From NCBI GenBank assembly GCA_944320295.1, contig CALUGY010000052.1:1-64000 (forward strand): DNA of 64,000 nucleotides, in the 5' to 3' direction. This DNA comes from an uncultured Bacteroides sp. Its GTDB lineage: Bacteria; Bacteroidota; Bacteroidia; Bacteroidales; Bacteroidaceae. The position numbers and the translations under genes are program-made. This document shows positions 27,370-36,685 of the stretch, in pieces (position 1 is the first letter of the stretch; every line of letters starts with the position of its first letter). Below the pieces are notes generated by a model, which did not search any database, had not been told where the DNA came from, and saw only the letters and a program-made list of their open reading frames with translations.

Positions 27370-28662
27370 ATGAAACACCTGTTTACCTTACTCACATCCG
27401 CCGCGTTGTGGCTGGCCCCGACGGCCCAGGCGCAACAAGCACGCGAAACCATCCCGCAAGGGCAGGCATACACCGTGATAGCCAATCCGGGCGAGGACGC
27501 CTCGCACAGCATCCGCATAGGCTGGCACACGGACGAGGGGAGCGGAAAGAGCTTCTGCTTCTACGCCAGTCCCGGCGACAAAACGTGGCACAAGGCCGAA
27601 GCCGCCCAGGAGCTTTGCACCGCCTACGACAGCCTCTACTCCAAAACGGCCGACAATAAAGACTTCTACGAACGGGCACGCTTCACGCGCAACACCGTGA
27701 CCCTCGACGGGCTGGAGCCAGGCACGGAATACGTGTACCGCGTGGGCCCGGAAAACACCGGCGAGACACGCCGCTTCAAGACCGCCCCCAGGCGGGGAGG
27801 CTGGGACATGGCCCTCATATCCGACTTCCACGCCTACGCGCCGATTCCGCAACGCACGCAAGCGGCCATGGACATGCTGCACGTGCTGGAAGAGCGCAAC
27901 GGGCACGACTTGGACATGGTGCTGCACGCGGGCGACGTGTGCGCATGGGGCGGCAGCTACTCCTTTTGGCGCGCGCTGTACGAGGAACCCTATTTCAAGA
28001 AATACGCATGGGCCGGCGTGAACGGCAACCACGACGACATGGCGCGCGGCTACGCCCGCCGGAGCAACCTCTTCTTCCGCTACGCGAACAACAACCCGCT
28101 GAACGGCTATGCCGGACAAGAGGGCGTGTGCTACCACTTCCGCTACGGCAACACGCTCTTCATCATGCTCAACAGCGAGTCCATGCGCACGGACGAAGGA
28201 CTGGCGGCAGCCCAAGAGTGGGTGCGCGGCGTGATAAAAGACCACCCCGCAGCGTTCGTCGTCGTGGTGGAGCACTACCAATGGTTCTTCGGCAACGACG
28301 GGCGCACGTCGCAGTACGAACGTTGGAACCGCCTGTTCGACGAGTGCGGCGTAGACCTGGCCATTGCCGGCAACAACCACATCTACGCCCGCACCAACGC
28401 CCTCTACCAAGGGAAAGAGACGGACGGACGCACGGGAACCGTCTACCTGCAAACTCCCTCGTCCGACAACGAGCGCGGGCAAGCCCTGAAGGAGTGGACG
28501 GACAACCGCGACCTGATACGCTTCCGCTGGTCGGAAGGCCCCAAGACCGTGGGCGGCCTGCTGCTGCAAAACCGGGGCAAGACACTACGCGCCACGCTGT
28601 ACGACCGCAACGGCCAGAAGCTGGACCAAGTGACCGTGAAACGGAAACGCCGCACGCGCTAA
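27370..28662 (+). CDS. Exported purple-acid-phosphatase-like metallophosphoesterase
   Basis: 430 residues from the ATG at 27370: signal peptide (LFTLLTSAALWLAPTAQAQ), an N-terminal fibronectin-like domain typical of purple acid phosphatases (VTLDGLEPGTEYVYRVG) and a calcineurin-like catalytic domain. Metal motifs in order are ISDFHAY (DxH), HAGDV (GD), NGNHDD (GNHD), VEHYQW (H) and AGNNHIYAR. The last is normally GHxH, so one histidine ligand is replaced by asparagine. It is likely periplasmic or surface; the substrate is unknown. It follows a terminator and so may have its own promoter, which I could not identify. Confidence 0.85.
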   Translation: MKHLFTLLTSAALWLAPTAQAQQARETIPQGQAYTVIANPGEDASHSIRIGWHTDEGSGKSFCFYASPGDKTWHKAEAAQELCTAYDSLYSKTADNKDFYERARFTRNTVTLDGLEPGTEYVYRVGPENTGETRRFKTAPRRGGWDMALISDFHAYAPIPQRTQAAMDMLHVLEERNGHDLDMVLHAGDVCAWGGSYSFWRALYEEPYFKKYAWAGVNGNHDDMARGYARRSNLFFRYANNNPLNGYAGQEGVCYHFRYGNTLFIMLNSESMRTDEGLAAAQEWVRGVIKDHPAAFVVVVEHYQWFFGNDGRTSQYERWNRLFDECGVDLAIAGNNHIYARTNALYQGKETDGRTGTVYLQTPSSDNERGQALKEWTDNRDLIRFRWSEGPKTVGGLLLQNRGKTLRATLYDRNGQKLDQVTVKRKRRTR

Positions 28663-28749
28663 ACTCCGTACACGTTGCGACCGTACTCGCAACACGTTCG
28701 AAGCGCGCTCGCAACACGTTGGAAACACGCTCGCAACACGTTGCGGACA
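28663..28749 (+). repeat. Four-unit 22-nt palindromic array, R5
   Basis: Cores, all acacgt, begin at 28670, 28692, 28714 and 28736, exactly 22 nt apart. The array begins right after the phosphatase stop codon. Its tail resembles that of R4. Confidence 0.92.
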
Positions 28750-28908
28750 ACGGCGGAAAACACCACCTGGAAAACAGCGACTTACGGCATCCATCTTCGC
28801 CACGCCCCTCACCCGGCAGCGTCACGGGAGGAAAATACGTCCCCAAACGAGCCGTCCAAGGGCCGCACATATCGCGCCGTAATGCAAATTAAACATGATA
28901 ATCGCAAA

Positions 28909-28962
28909 AATTGCAAAATAAGTGTTTTTGATATTAAATTTAGTATTACCTTTGTTGCAATT
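28909..28962 (+). promoter_or_regulatory. Promoter region of the peptidoglycan-salvage locus
   Basis: TACCTTTG at 28947-28954 is an exact -7 box, and TTTG at 28927-28930 may be the -33 element, though the 16-nt spacer is short. An inverted repeat AATTGCAA (28909-28916) / TTGCAATT (28955-28962) brackets the promoter, its right arm touching the -7 box. That is a plausible operator, which is inference only. Confidence 0.5.
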
Positions 28963-28990
28963 ACCATTTCCTTAAAATACATGTGATATT

Positions 28991-30157
28991 ATGAAGAAAT
29001 TAGTTTTATCATTCATGCTGCTGTGTGGCACCCTGCTTTGCATGGCACAAACAGAACGCGTCGTGATGGGCGACGAGCAAACTTCCGAGTACTTCCCCAT
29101 CCTGAAAGACAAGCGCATAGCCATCTTTTCCAACCACACGGGAATGGTGGGCGACAAGCACTTGCTCGACATTCTGCTTGAGAACAAGTTCAACGTGGTG
29201 GGCATCTTCTCGCCCGAACACGGCTTCCGTGGCGACGCCGACGCCGGCGAGCACGTGGCCAGTTCGGTAGACAGCAAGACAGGCGTGCCCATCCTGTCGC
29301 TCTACGACGGCGGCATAGGCAAACCCAGCGAAGAAGCCATGCGCAAGTTCGACATCCTGATAGTGGACATACAGGATGTGGGCCTGCGCTTCTACACCTA
29401 CTACGCCTCGATGTGCCGGCTGATGGACGCCTGCGCCGAATATAACCGCAAGATGCTCATACTGGACCGCCCCAACCCCAACGGGCACTACGTGGACGGG
29501 CCTATATTGGACATGAAGTACAAGTCCGGCGTGGGCTGGCTGCCCATCCCCGTGGTGCACGGCATGACGCTGGGCGAACTGGCCCTGATGGTGAACGGCG
29601 AACGCTGGCTGCCCGCATCGCGCGTGTGCGACCTCACCGTGATTCCCTGCAAGAACTACACGCACCAGACGCTGTACCGCCTGCCCATCGCCCCCTCGCC
29701 CAACCTGCCCAACATGAAGGCCATCTACCTCTACCCGTCGCTCTGTTTCTTCGAGGCAACTCCCGTCAGCCTGGGCCGCGGCACCGACCTTCCCTTCCAA
29801 GTATACGGCCATCCTAACATGACGGGCTACGACTATAGCTTCACCCCGCGCAGCGTGCCCGGTGCGAAAAATCCGCCCCAACTCAACCGCCTGTGCCACG
29901 GCGTGAACCTGAGCGGCCTGAGCGACGAAGAAATCTGGAAGAAGGGCATAGACCTGACTTACTTGATAGATGCTTACCGCAACCTCAACATGGACGACTA
30001 CTTCTTCCGCCCCTTCTTCGAACTGCTCATCGGAACGGATTACGTGCGCAAGATGATAAAGGAAGGCAAAAGCGCCGACGAGATAAAAGCCACGTGGAAA
30101 GACGACGTGGAGAAATTCAAGAAGCAGCGCAAGCCCTACCTGCTCTATGCCGAATAA
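28991..30157 (+). CDS. namZ: Exo-beta-N-acetylmuramidase NamZ family (DUF1343), paralogue 1
   Basis: 388 residues with signal peptide MKKLVLSFMLLCGTLLCMAQ. The family (GH171, founder Bacillus subtilis NamZ) removes terminal MurNAc from peptidoglycan fragments; Tannerella also has such enzymes. Diagnostic segments are IAIFSNHTGMVG, FSPEHGFRGDADAGEH, DILIVDIQDVGLRFYTY, LILDRPNPNG and HGMTLGELALMVNGE. It heads a 23-kb series of same-strand genes for MurNAc use. Paralogue 2 is at 42679-43920. Confidence 0.9.
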   Translation: MKKLVLSFMLLCGTLLCMAQTERVVMGDEQTSEYFPILKDKRIAIFSNHTGMVGDKHLLDILLENKFNVVGIFSPEHGFRGDADAGEHVASSVDSKTGVPILSLYDGGIGKPSEEAMRKFDILIVDIQDVGLRFYTYYASMCRLMDACAEYNRKMLILDRPNPNGHYVDGPILDMKYKSGVGWLPIPVVHGMTLGELALMVNGERWLPASRVCDLTVIPCKNYTHQTLYRLPIAPSPNLPNMKAIYLYPSLCFFEATPVSLGRGTDLPFQVYGHPNMTGYDYSFTPRSVPGAKNPPQLNRLCHGVNLSGLSDEEIWKKGIDLTYLIDAYRNLNMDDYFFRPFFELLIGTDYVRKMIKEGKSADEIKATWKDDVEKFKKQRKPYLLYAE

Positions 30158-30211
30158 CCTTCGAAAGACAATGTAACTTAACGAACAGACAACTAAAGGA
30201 CAGTAACAGAT

Positions 30212-31669
30212 ATGACAACAGCTTGGATTGTACTTGCCACCATCGCCTTCTACTTCGCCCTGCTATTCATCATCTCTTGGATAACAGGCCGCAAGGCCGA
30301 CAATGCGGGTTTCTTTACCGGCAACCGCAAATCTTCGTGGCTCATGGTGACTGTGGCCATGATAGGCGCCAGCATCTCGGGCGTCACCTTCATCTCCGTG
30401 CCCGGTGCCGTGGCGGCGGGCGGTTACTCGTATATGCAGATGGTGCTGGGCTTCTTCGTGGGCTCCATCGTCGTGGCATTGGTGCTCATCCCCATGTTCT
30501 ACAAGATGAACCTTGTCAGCATATACGGTTATCTGGAAAACCGCTTCGGCATGGCCTCGTACCGCACCGGGGCATGGTTTTTCTTCGTTTCGAAGATGTT
30601 GGGTGCATCCGTACGCTTTTTCGTGGTGTGCGTGGTGTTGCAAACGCTGGTATTCGGGCCGCTGCATGTGCCCTTCACCATCAACGTGGTGCTGACCGTT
30701 GCGCTCATCTGGCTATACTCCTTCCAAGGCGGCGTGAAGTCCCTCATCTGGACCGACTCACTCAAGACGCTCTGCCTCGTGCTGTCCGTGGTGTGCTGCA
30801 TTGTCTTCATCGCCAAGAGCCTGAACCTCGGTTTCGGTGAACTTCCCGCAGCGGTGGCCGCCCACCCCACCAGCCAGGTGTTCTTCTTCGACGACCCCAA
30901 CGACGGGCGTTACTTTTGGAAGCAGTTCATCGCCGGCGTGTTCATGATTGTGGCCTGCACCGGACTGGACCAAGACCTGATGCAACGCACGCTCAGCTGC
31001 AAGAACTTCCGCGAATCGCAGAAAAACATGATACTGAGTTCTTTCATACAAATCTTCGTCATCGGGTTGTTCCTCGTGCTTGGCACCTTATTATATATGT
31101 ATGCCGATGCCAACATGGCAGGTTCGACACAGATAGCGGGCGACGAATTGTTCGGAGAAGTTGCGTGGAGCAAGGACTTCCCCATCTTCATCGGCGTGGT
31201 GTTCATCATCGGACTGATTGCAGCAGCTTACTCGGCAGCCGGTTCCGCACTCACGGCACTCACCACCTCGTTTACCATCGACATTTTGAAAGCCAACGAA
31301 AAACAAGGCGACAAAGACTTGACGCTGACGCGTAAGCTGGTGCACTTCATCATGTCGCTCCTCATGGTCATTGTCATCGTCATCTTCTACGAGCTGAACG
31401 ACGACAGCGCCATCAATGCCGTATATAGCTTGGCGGCCTACACTTACGGCCCCATCTTGGGCATGTTCATTTTCGGCATGACTTGCAAAAAGCCGGTACG
31501 CGACCGTTGGGTGCCCGTGGTAGCTGTGCTGTCGCCTGTCGTCTGCTACGTGCTGCAAAGCAACAGCGAAGCGTGGTTCGGCGGCTATCAGATTAGCTTC
31601 GAGCTGCTGCTCATCAATGCCCTCATCACGGCAGCGGGGCTTTGCTTGCTCATCAAACCGAAACAGTAA
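30212..31669 (+). CDS. Sodium:solute symporter (SSS family)
   Basis: 485 residues with about 13 membrane helices. SSS features include the N-terminal GRKADNAGFFTGNRKSSW stretch, GASISGVTFISVPGAVAAGGYSY in TM2 and the central TGLDQDLMQRTLSCKN. These carriers bring in sugars, sialic acid or amino acids with Na+. Placed 54 nt after namZ and 28 nt before the amidase, the likely cargo is MurNAc, GlcNAc or a released peptide, by context only. Confidence 0.88.
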   Translation: MTTAWIVLATIAFYFALLFIISWITGRKADNAGFFTGNRKSSWLMVTVAMIGASISGVTFISVPGAVAAGGYSYMQMVLGFFVGSIVVALVLIPMFYKMNLVSIYGYLENRFGMASYRTGAWFFFVSKMLGASVRFFVVCVVLQTLVFGPLHVPFTINVVLTVALIWLYSFQGGVKSLIWTDSLKTLCLVLSVVCCIVFIAKSLNLGFGELPAAVAAHPTSQVFFFDDPNDGRYFWKQFIAGVFMIVACTGLDQDLMQRTLSCKNFRESQKNMILSSFIQIFVIGLFLVLGTLLYMYADANMAGSTQIAGDELFGEVAWSKDFPIFIGVVFIIGLIAAAYSAAGSALTALTTSFTIDILKANEKQGDKDLTLTRKLVHFIMSLLMVIVIVIFYELNDDSAINAVYSLAAYTYGPILGMFIFGMTCKKPVRDRWVPVVAVLSPVVCYVLQSNSEAWFGGYQISFELLLINALITAAGLCLLIKPKQ

Positions 31670-31697
31670 TGTCACTCTTATTTAATATACCATAAGC

Positions 31698-34600
31698 ATG
31701 AACGTAAGACGTTATTATCTGGCAGGGATACTGGCAGCCTCCCTCTTCCCTCAAGTGGGAAACGCGCAAGGACTTACAGAAGAAGTACGCACGGAAATAG
31801 GCCGCCTTTTGGACTCGGTAGCCCGGAAAGAAGTCTCCATCGGACGCATTACGATAGACTCGGTCGCAGCAAACGGCAAGGCATTGCAGTTGTTTGCCAA
31901 CATCAACTGCTCGTACATCCCGTTCCGTGAGGACAACGTGAAGTACATCTACCAAAGCGTAAAGGAACTTCTCCCATCGCAATACGCCGGCCATGAACTG
32001 CAAATCCTGACGGATGACCGTAAAATAGAAGATCTAATTCCACAACAGCTACGCGCCAAGAAGGATAAAAAGGCGGACAGGTTCCACCCCTTTGCCAAAG
32101 GCGACAAACCGCTGGTGACGAACGTATCGGCCGCATATACCCCGACCAACGGGTTGGCCAACCGTCACATAGCCATGTGGCAAAGTCACGGATGGTATTA
32201 TGAGCCGAAACTCGACCGCTGGGAATGGCAGCGCGCCCGCGTGTTCCAGACGGTGGAAGACCTCTACACGCAGAGCTACGTGCTCCCCTTCCTTGTCCCC
32301 ATGCTTGAGAATGCCGGAGCCAACGTACTCTTGCCCCGCGAACGCGACACGCAGACAGCCGAAATCGTAGTGGACAACGACGGCTGCCTTGACCATGCTT
32401 CTACCTATTGGGAAAGGACAGGCGACAAAGCGTGGCAGCAAGGCAACGGAGTAGGATTCGCCCACCTGCGCGCCCAATACGCAGACTTCGAGAACCCCTT
32501 TAAGGAGGGAACCTTCCGCACCATAGAGACCGTGAAGAAAGGCCACGCAAGCACCGCCGAGTGGATACCCGCAATCCCGGCAGACGGGCACTATGCCGTA
32601 TACGTCTCTTACCAGACATTGCCAAACAGCACCGACGATGCGCTGTATACCGTCTACCACAAAGGTGGGACAACGCAGTTCAAGGTAAACCAGCAGATGG
32701 GCGGCGGCACGTGGATTTACTTGGGCACCTTCAGTTTCTCCCAAGGCAAAAGCGATGCCTGCAAAGTAACCTTGAGCAACCTTTCCGACAAAGCCGGACG
32801 CATTGTGACAGCCGATGCCGTGAAGATTGGCGGCGGTATGGGCAACATTGCCCGCTGCATTTCGCCCGAAGGCGCGACGGAGAACCTGAAAAGCTCAGAT
32901 ACCCGCAACCTGCAAGGCGAGGGCAACCACGTGGAAGCCAACAACTATCAGGTACCGCAAACTAGCGGTTATCCCCGCTTCTGTGAGGCAGCACGCTATT
33001 GGCTTCAATGGGCCGGAGTGCCGGACAGCGTATATTCCGAGAGCCACGGCAAGAACGACTACACCGACGACTACAAGTGCCGAGGCATCTGGGTAAACTA
33101 CTTGGCAGGCGGTTCCGCCTCCAATCCCGATGAGAAGGGGCTCAACATACCAGTAGACTTGGCCTTCGCCTTCCATTCGGATGCGGGCACCACGCTCAAC
33201 GATTCTATCATCGGCACGCTGGGCATCTTCTACACCAATGCTTATGGCGACCAATATGCCAATGGGGCTTCACGCTATTTGGCACGCGACTTGACCGACT
33301 TAATACAATCAAACATCGTAAGAGACATCCGTACGTTATACGAACCGAACTGGAGCCGTAGGGGCATGTGGAACCAATCGTACTACGAGGCACGCGTGCC
33401 GCGAGTGCCCACCATGTTGCTCGAATTGCTTTCACACCAGAATTTCGCCGATATGCGTTACGGGCTCGACCCTCGTTTCCGTTTCACCGTAAGCCGTGCC
33501 GTGTACAAAGGAATGCTGCAATTCCTCTGCTCTCAATATGACATGGATTATGTAGTACAGCCTCTGCCAGTAGACAATATGAGCCTCCGCATGACAGGCA
33601 ACAATGAAATAGAATTGAGCTGGAGCCCTGTGGAAGACCCCTTGGAGCCGACAGCCAGTCCTGACAAATATATTGTCTACACCCGTATAGGCGATGGCGA
33701 CTTCGACAACGGCGTATTGGTAGAGGGCACCACATATCGTGCCGCTTTACCGGCCACAGGTGTGGTATGCAGCTACAAAGTGACCGCCGTAAACAAGGGT
33801 GGTGAAAGCTTCCCTTCGGAGATACTGTCCGCCGGACGTGCGCTCAACAGCAAAGGTACCGTACTGGTGGTGAACGGTTTCGACCGTATTAGCGCACCGG
33901 CCGACTTCGTGGCACCGGGCGAGGCAAGCAAACAGCTTGCTGGTTTCCTTGACGAATTAGACCACGGAGTTCCTTATCTGAAAGATATTAGCTACATAGG
34001 TGCCATGAAGGACTTCCGCCGCTCTATCCCATGGATGGACGACGACTCTTCCGGTTTCGGCGACAGCCGCTCGAACTATGAGACCAAAGTCATTGCAGGT
34101 AACACGTTCGACTATCCGGCCGTACATGGAGCAGCCATACTGAAAGCAGGATACGACTTCGTGTCATGCAGCGATGAAACCGTGGAAAACGGCAAAGCCG
34201 TTTCGCTGAACGACTACAAGTATGTCGACCTGATTCTTGGAAAGGAATGCCAAACCAAGATAGGCCGTGGCGGCGTCAAACCATTAGAGTATAAGACCTT
34301 CAGCAAGGCCATGCAAGAAGCCATCGCCGCATATTGCAAACAAGGTGGAAACATCTTTGTATCGGGCGCGTTCGTAGCCTCGGACCTTTGGGACAACCAT
34401 TTGACAAAGCCGGAAGAAAGCGACAAACAGTTTGCCACAGAGGTGCTGAAGTATAAATGGATTGTAGGACAAGCTGCCACTATGGGCAAGATAGATTGCG
34501 TGGCATCACCTTTCGCTTCGTTTGATGGCAAATACGATTACTACAACGAACTCAATGAAAGTTGCTACATAGTAGAATCACCGGACGGTATTGTCCCTGC

Positions 34601-34778
34601 ATGCAAAGATGCTTATACGGTGATGCGCTATCCGGAAAACAATATCAGCGCGGGCGTGGCTTATAAGGGGGACTACAAGACATTTGTCATGGGCGTGCCA
34701 TTTGAAACGCTGCGCACCGCAGCCGAACGTGCTGAACTCATGAAAGGAATCCTTTCATTCTTCGATGACAAACAATAA
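31698..34778 (+). CDS. Exported N-acetylmuramoyl-L-alanine amidase-like protein with inserted and C-terminal domains
   Basis: 1026 residues with a signal peptide (YLAGILAASLFPQVGNAQ). The catalytic part looks like a zinc amidase of the Amidase_3 type split by an insert: WQSHGWYYE near residue 155, then VLLPRERD, later SESHGKNDYTDD and AFAFHSDAG with the second histidine. The insert (about 220-390) resembles the golvesin C-terminal/xanthan-lyase-like beta domain (TVYHKGGTTQFKVNQ). A fibronectin-III-like domain follows (IELSWSPVEDP, about 635-715), then a flavodoxin/GATase-like fold (VLVVNGFDRIS). It would cut the stem peptide from MurNAc. It lies 28 nt after the symporter. Confidence 0.75.
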   Translation: MNVRRYYLAGILAASLFPQVGNAQGLTEEVRTEIGRLLDSVARKEVSIGRITIDSVAANGKALQLFANINCSYIPFREDNVKYIYQSVKELLPSQYAGHELQILTDDRKIEDLIPQQLRAKKDKKADRFHPFAKGDKPLVTNVSAAYTPTNGLANRHIAMWQSHGWYYEPKLDRWEWQRARVFQTVEDLYTQSYVLPFLVPMLENAGANVLLPRERDTQTAEIVVDNDGCLDHASTYWERTGDKAWQQGNGVGFAHLRAQYADFENPFKEGTFRTIETVKKGHASTAEWIPAIPADGHYAVYVSYQTLPNSTDDALYTVYHKGGTTQFKVNQQMGGGTWIYLGTFSFSQGKSDACKVTLSNLSDKAGRIVTADAVKIGGGMGNIARCISPEGATENLKSSDTRNLQGEGNHVEANNYQVPQTSGYPRFCEAARYWLQWAGVPDSVYSESHGKNDYTDDYKCRGIWVNYLAGGSASNPDEKGLNIPVDLAFAFHSDAGTTLNDSIIGTLGIFYTNAYGDQYANGASRYLARDLTDLIQSNIVRDIRTLYEPNWSRRGMWNQSYYEARVPRVPTMLLELLSHQNFADMRYGLDPRFRFTVSRAVYKGMLQFLCSQYDMDYVVQPLPVDNMSLRMTGNNEIELSWSPVEDPLEPTASPDKYIVYTRIGDGDFDNGVLVEGTTYRAALPATGVVCSYKVTAVNKGGESFPSEILSAGRALNSKGTVLVVNGFDRISAPADFVAPGEASKQLAGFLDELDHGVPYLKDISYIGAMKDFRRSIPWMDDDSSGFGDSRSNYETKVIAGNTFDYPAVHGAAILKAGYDFVSCSDETVENGKAVSLNDYKYVDLILGKECQTKIGRGGVKPLEYKTFSKAMQEAIAAYCKQGGNIFVSGAFVASDLWDNHLTKPEESDKQFATEVLKYKWIVGQAATMGKIDCVASPFASFDGKYDYYNELNESCYIVESPDGIVPACKDAYTVMRYPENNISAGVAYKGDYKTFVMGVPFETLRTAAERAELMKGILSFFDDKQ

Positions 34779-34797
34779 CCTCTCAAAACCCGAAATT

Positions 34798-36660
34798 ATG
34801 AAACAACGAATCATACTTGCCATCTTGACAACCTTCCTGCTCCTGCCGGGAGGACTCCGTGCACAACACGGTACATTCCGCTTCGTGCAACTGACAGACC
34901 TGCACCTGAGCGGAAACAATCCGAACCCAATGGAAGACCTGCTCCGTTCGGTAGCGCAAATCAATGCCACCGACAGCATAGATTTCGTGTTGGTCACGGG
35001 AGACATCAGCGAAGCTGGAGACCGTCAAACCATGGAGAGTGTGAAATCATGCCTTGACCTGCTGAAAGCCAAATATTATATCACGATGGGCAACCACGAA
35101 ACGAAGTGGAGCGAATCAGGCTGTACGGACTTTGCGGCCATCTTCGGCGGAGAACGTTTCGCCTTCGAGCACAAGGGGGTAATCTTCCTGGGATTCAACT
35201 CGGGCCCGCTGATGCGCATGGCCTACGGGCATGTGGTACCGCAAGACCTGCAATGGATAAAGGAGGAAATAGAGAAACGTGGCAAAGACAAACCGGTCAT
35301 ACTCGTCACACACTACCCCATGCTGGAGGGAGACGTGGACAACTGGTATGAAGTGACCGACGCTGTGCGCCCGTATGACATCCGTTTGTTCGTGGGAGGC
35401 CACTATCATAGGAACAAGGACTTCCGTTATGACGGTATACCCGGCATATTGATGCGCAGCAACCTGCGCGACCAGGATGGCAAGCCGGGATATGGCATCT
35501 ACGAGGTGACCGAAGACTCCATCCTCGTCTACACACAGCGCATAGGCGAGGAGAAAGAGAAGTGGGCTGCTTTCTCGCTGGACGAACCATATTACGACCA
35601 CAACGGAAAGGCGGAGAAATATCCCGACTTCTCCGTCAACCAGAAATACGCCCAAGTAAAGGAACAATGGTTACTACAGACTGGAGCCGGCATCTATTGC
35701 TCACCCGCCGTAGAAGGCGACAAAGTGTTTGTGGGCGACGACATGGGCCGCCTCACCGCCTATACGCTCAAGAAAGGCAAGCAGTTGTGGAGCTATCAGG
35801 CAGGCAAACGCATCGTGGGTACGCCTGCGGCAGCCGACGGCGTGGTAGTATTCGGTTCGGCAGACAAGTGCATATACGGTTTGAACACGAAAGACGGAAG
35901 CCTGCTCTGGAAGGTGGAAGCCGCCGAACCGGTACTGGGCGCGGTAACGATAGAGAATGGCGTGGTCTACATTGGGGCCAGCGACCACACATTCCGTGCC
36001 ATCGAACTACACAGCGGCAAGGTGCTTTGGGCGTATGACCAAGTGAAAGGATATATCGAGACGAAACCCCTGATAGCCGGGGAAAAGGTGATATTCGGTG
36101 CATGGGACAACACGCTCTATGCCCTGAACAAGGCGGACGGCAAAGAGCTGTGGAAATGGACACACGGCCTGCCCGGCATCCATTACTCCCCCGCCGCCGT
36201 ATGGCCCGTGGCCGCAAACGGCAAAGTGTTCATTAGTGACCCGAAGCGTGCCCTTACGGCCATCGACCTGGAGACAGGCGAAACGGTGTGGCGTACCTTC
36301 CAGTCGCAAGTGCGGGAAACCATGGGACTGTCGGAAGACGGTAGCCGCATCTACAGCAAGACGATGAACGACAGCATCGTGTCGTACAGCACCGAGGGCC
36401 GCGAACCCCGCGAAGTTTGGGCGTCCAACGTGGGATTCGGCTATGAGCACGCCCCGTCCATGCAGGCGGAGAAAGACGGCGTGATGTTCGGCAGTACCAA
36501 AGAGGGACTCATCTTTGCCCTGGAAGGCACGACCGGACGCGTGCTGTGGAAGCATAAAGTGGGTAACTCGCTCATCAGCACCGTGGTGCCCCTTAACGGG
36601 CGGGAGGTACTGTTCACCTCGACCAGCGGCGAAGTGGGATTGCTGAAAGTAAAGAAATGA
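34798..36660 (+). CDS. Exported metallophosphoesterase fused to a PQQ-type beta-propeller
   Basis: 620 residues from the ATG at 34798, which directly precedes the signal peptide (the frame opens 11 codons earlier). The N-terminal calcineurin-like domain has the complete metal set: QLTDLHLSG (DxH), VTGDISEAGD (GD), TMGNHETK (GNHE), VTHYPM (H) and VGGHYHRN (GHxH). From about residue 280 there are repeated PQQ-like blades such as GRLTAYTLKKGKQLWSY, KCIYGLNTKDGSLLWKV and NTLYALNKADGKELWKW. The propeller probably binds a ligand or holds the enzyme on a complex. It lies 19 nt after the amidase. A cell-wall phosphoester such as a lipid-linked or teichoic-like fragment is possible but unproven. Confidence 0.82.
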   Translation: MKQRIILAILTTFLLLPGGLRAQHGTFRFVQLTDLHLSGNNPNPMEDLLRSVAQINATDSIDFVLVTGDISEAGDRQTMESVKSCLDLLKAKYYITMGNHETKWSESGCTDFAAIFGGERFAFEHKGVIFLGFNSGPLMRMAYGHVVPQDLQWIKEEIEKRGKDKPVILVTHYPMLEGDVDNWYEVTDAVRPYDIRLFVGGHYHRNKDFRYDGIPGILMRSNLRDQDGKPGYGIYEVTEDSILVYTQRIGEEKEKWAAFSLDEPYYDHNGKAEKYPDFSVNQKYAQVKEQWLLQTGAGIYCSPAVEGDKVFVGDDMGRLTAYTLKKGKQLWSYQAGKRIVGTPAAADGVVVFGSADKCIYGLNTKDGSLLWKVEAAEPVLGAVTIENGVVYIGASDHTFRAIELHSGKVLWAYDQVKGYIETKPLIAGEKVIFGAWDNTLYALNKADGKELWKWTHGLPGIHYSPAAVWPVAANGKVFISDPKRALTAIDLETGETVWRTFQSQVRETMGLSEDGSRIYSKTMNDSIVSYSTEGREPREVWASNVGFGYEHAPSMQAEKDGVMFGSTKEGLIFALEGTTGRVLWKHKVGNSLISTVVPLNGREVLFTSTSGEVGLLKVKK

Positions 36661-36685
36661 CAGAAATAACAAATACTACAGGAAT

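Larger units (their letters stand above)
28663..28990. other. Spacer before the peptidoglycan-salvage locus
   Basis: 328 nt holding array R5, its tail, and then an AT-rich promoter region for namZ. No gene was recognised. Confidence 0.7.
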
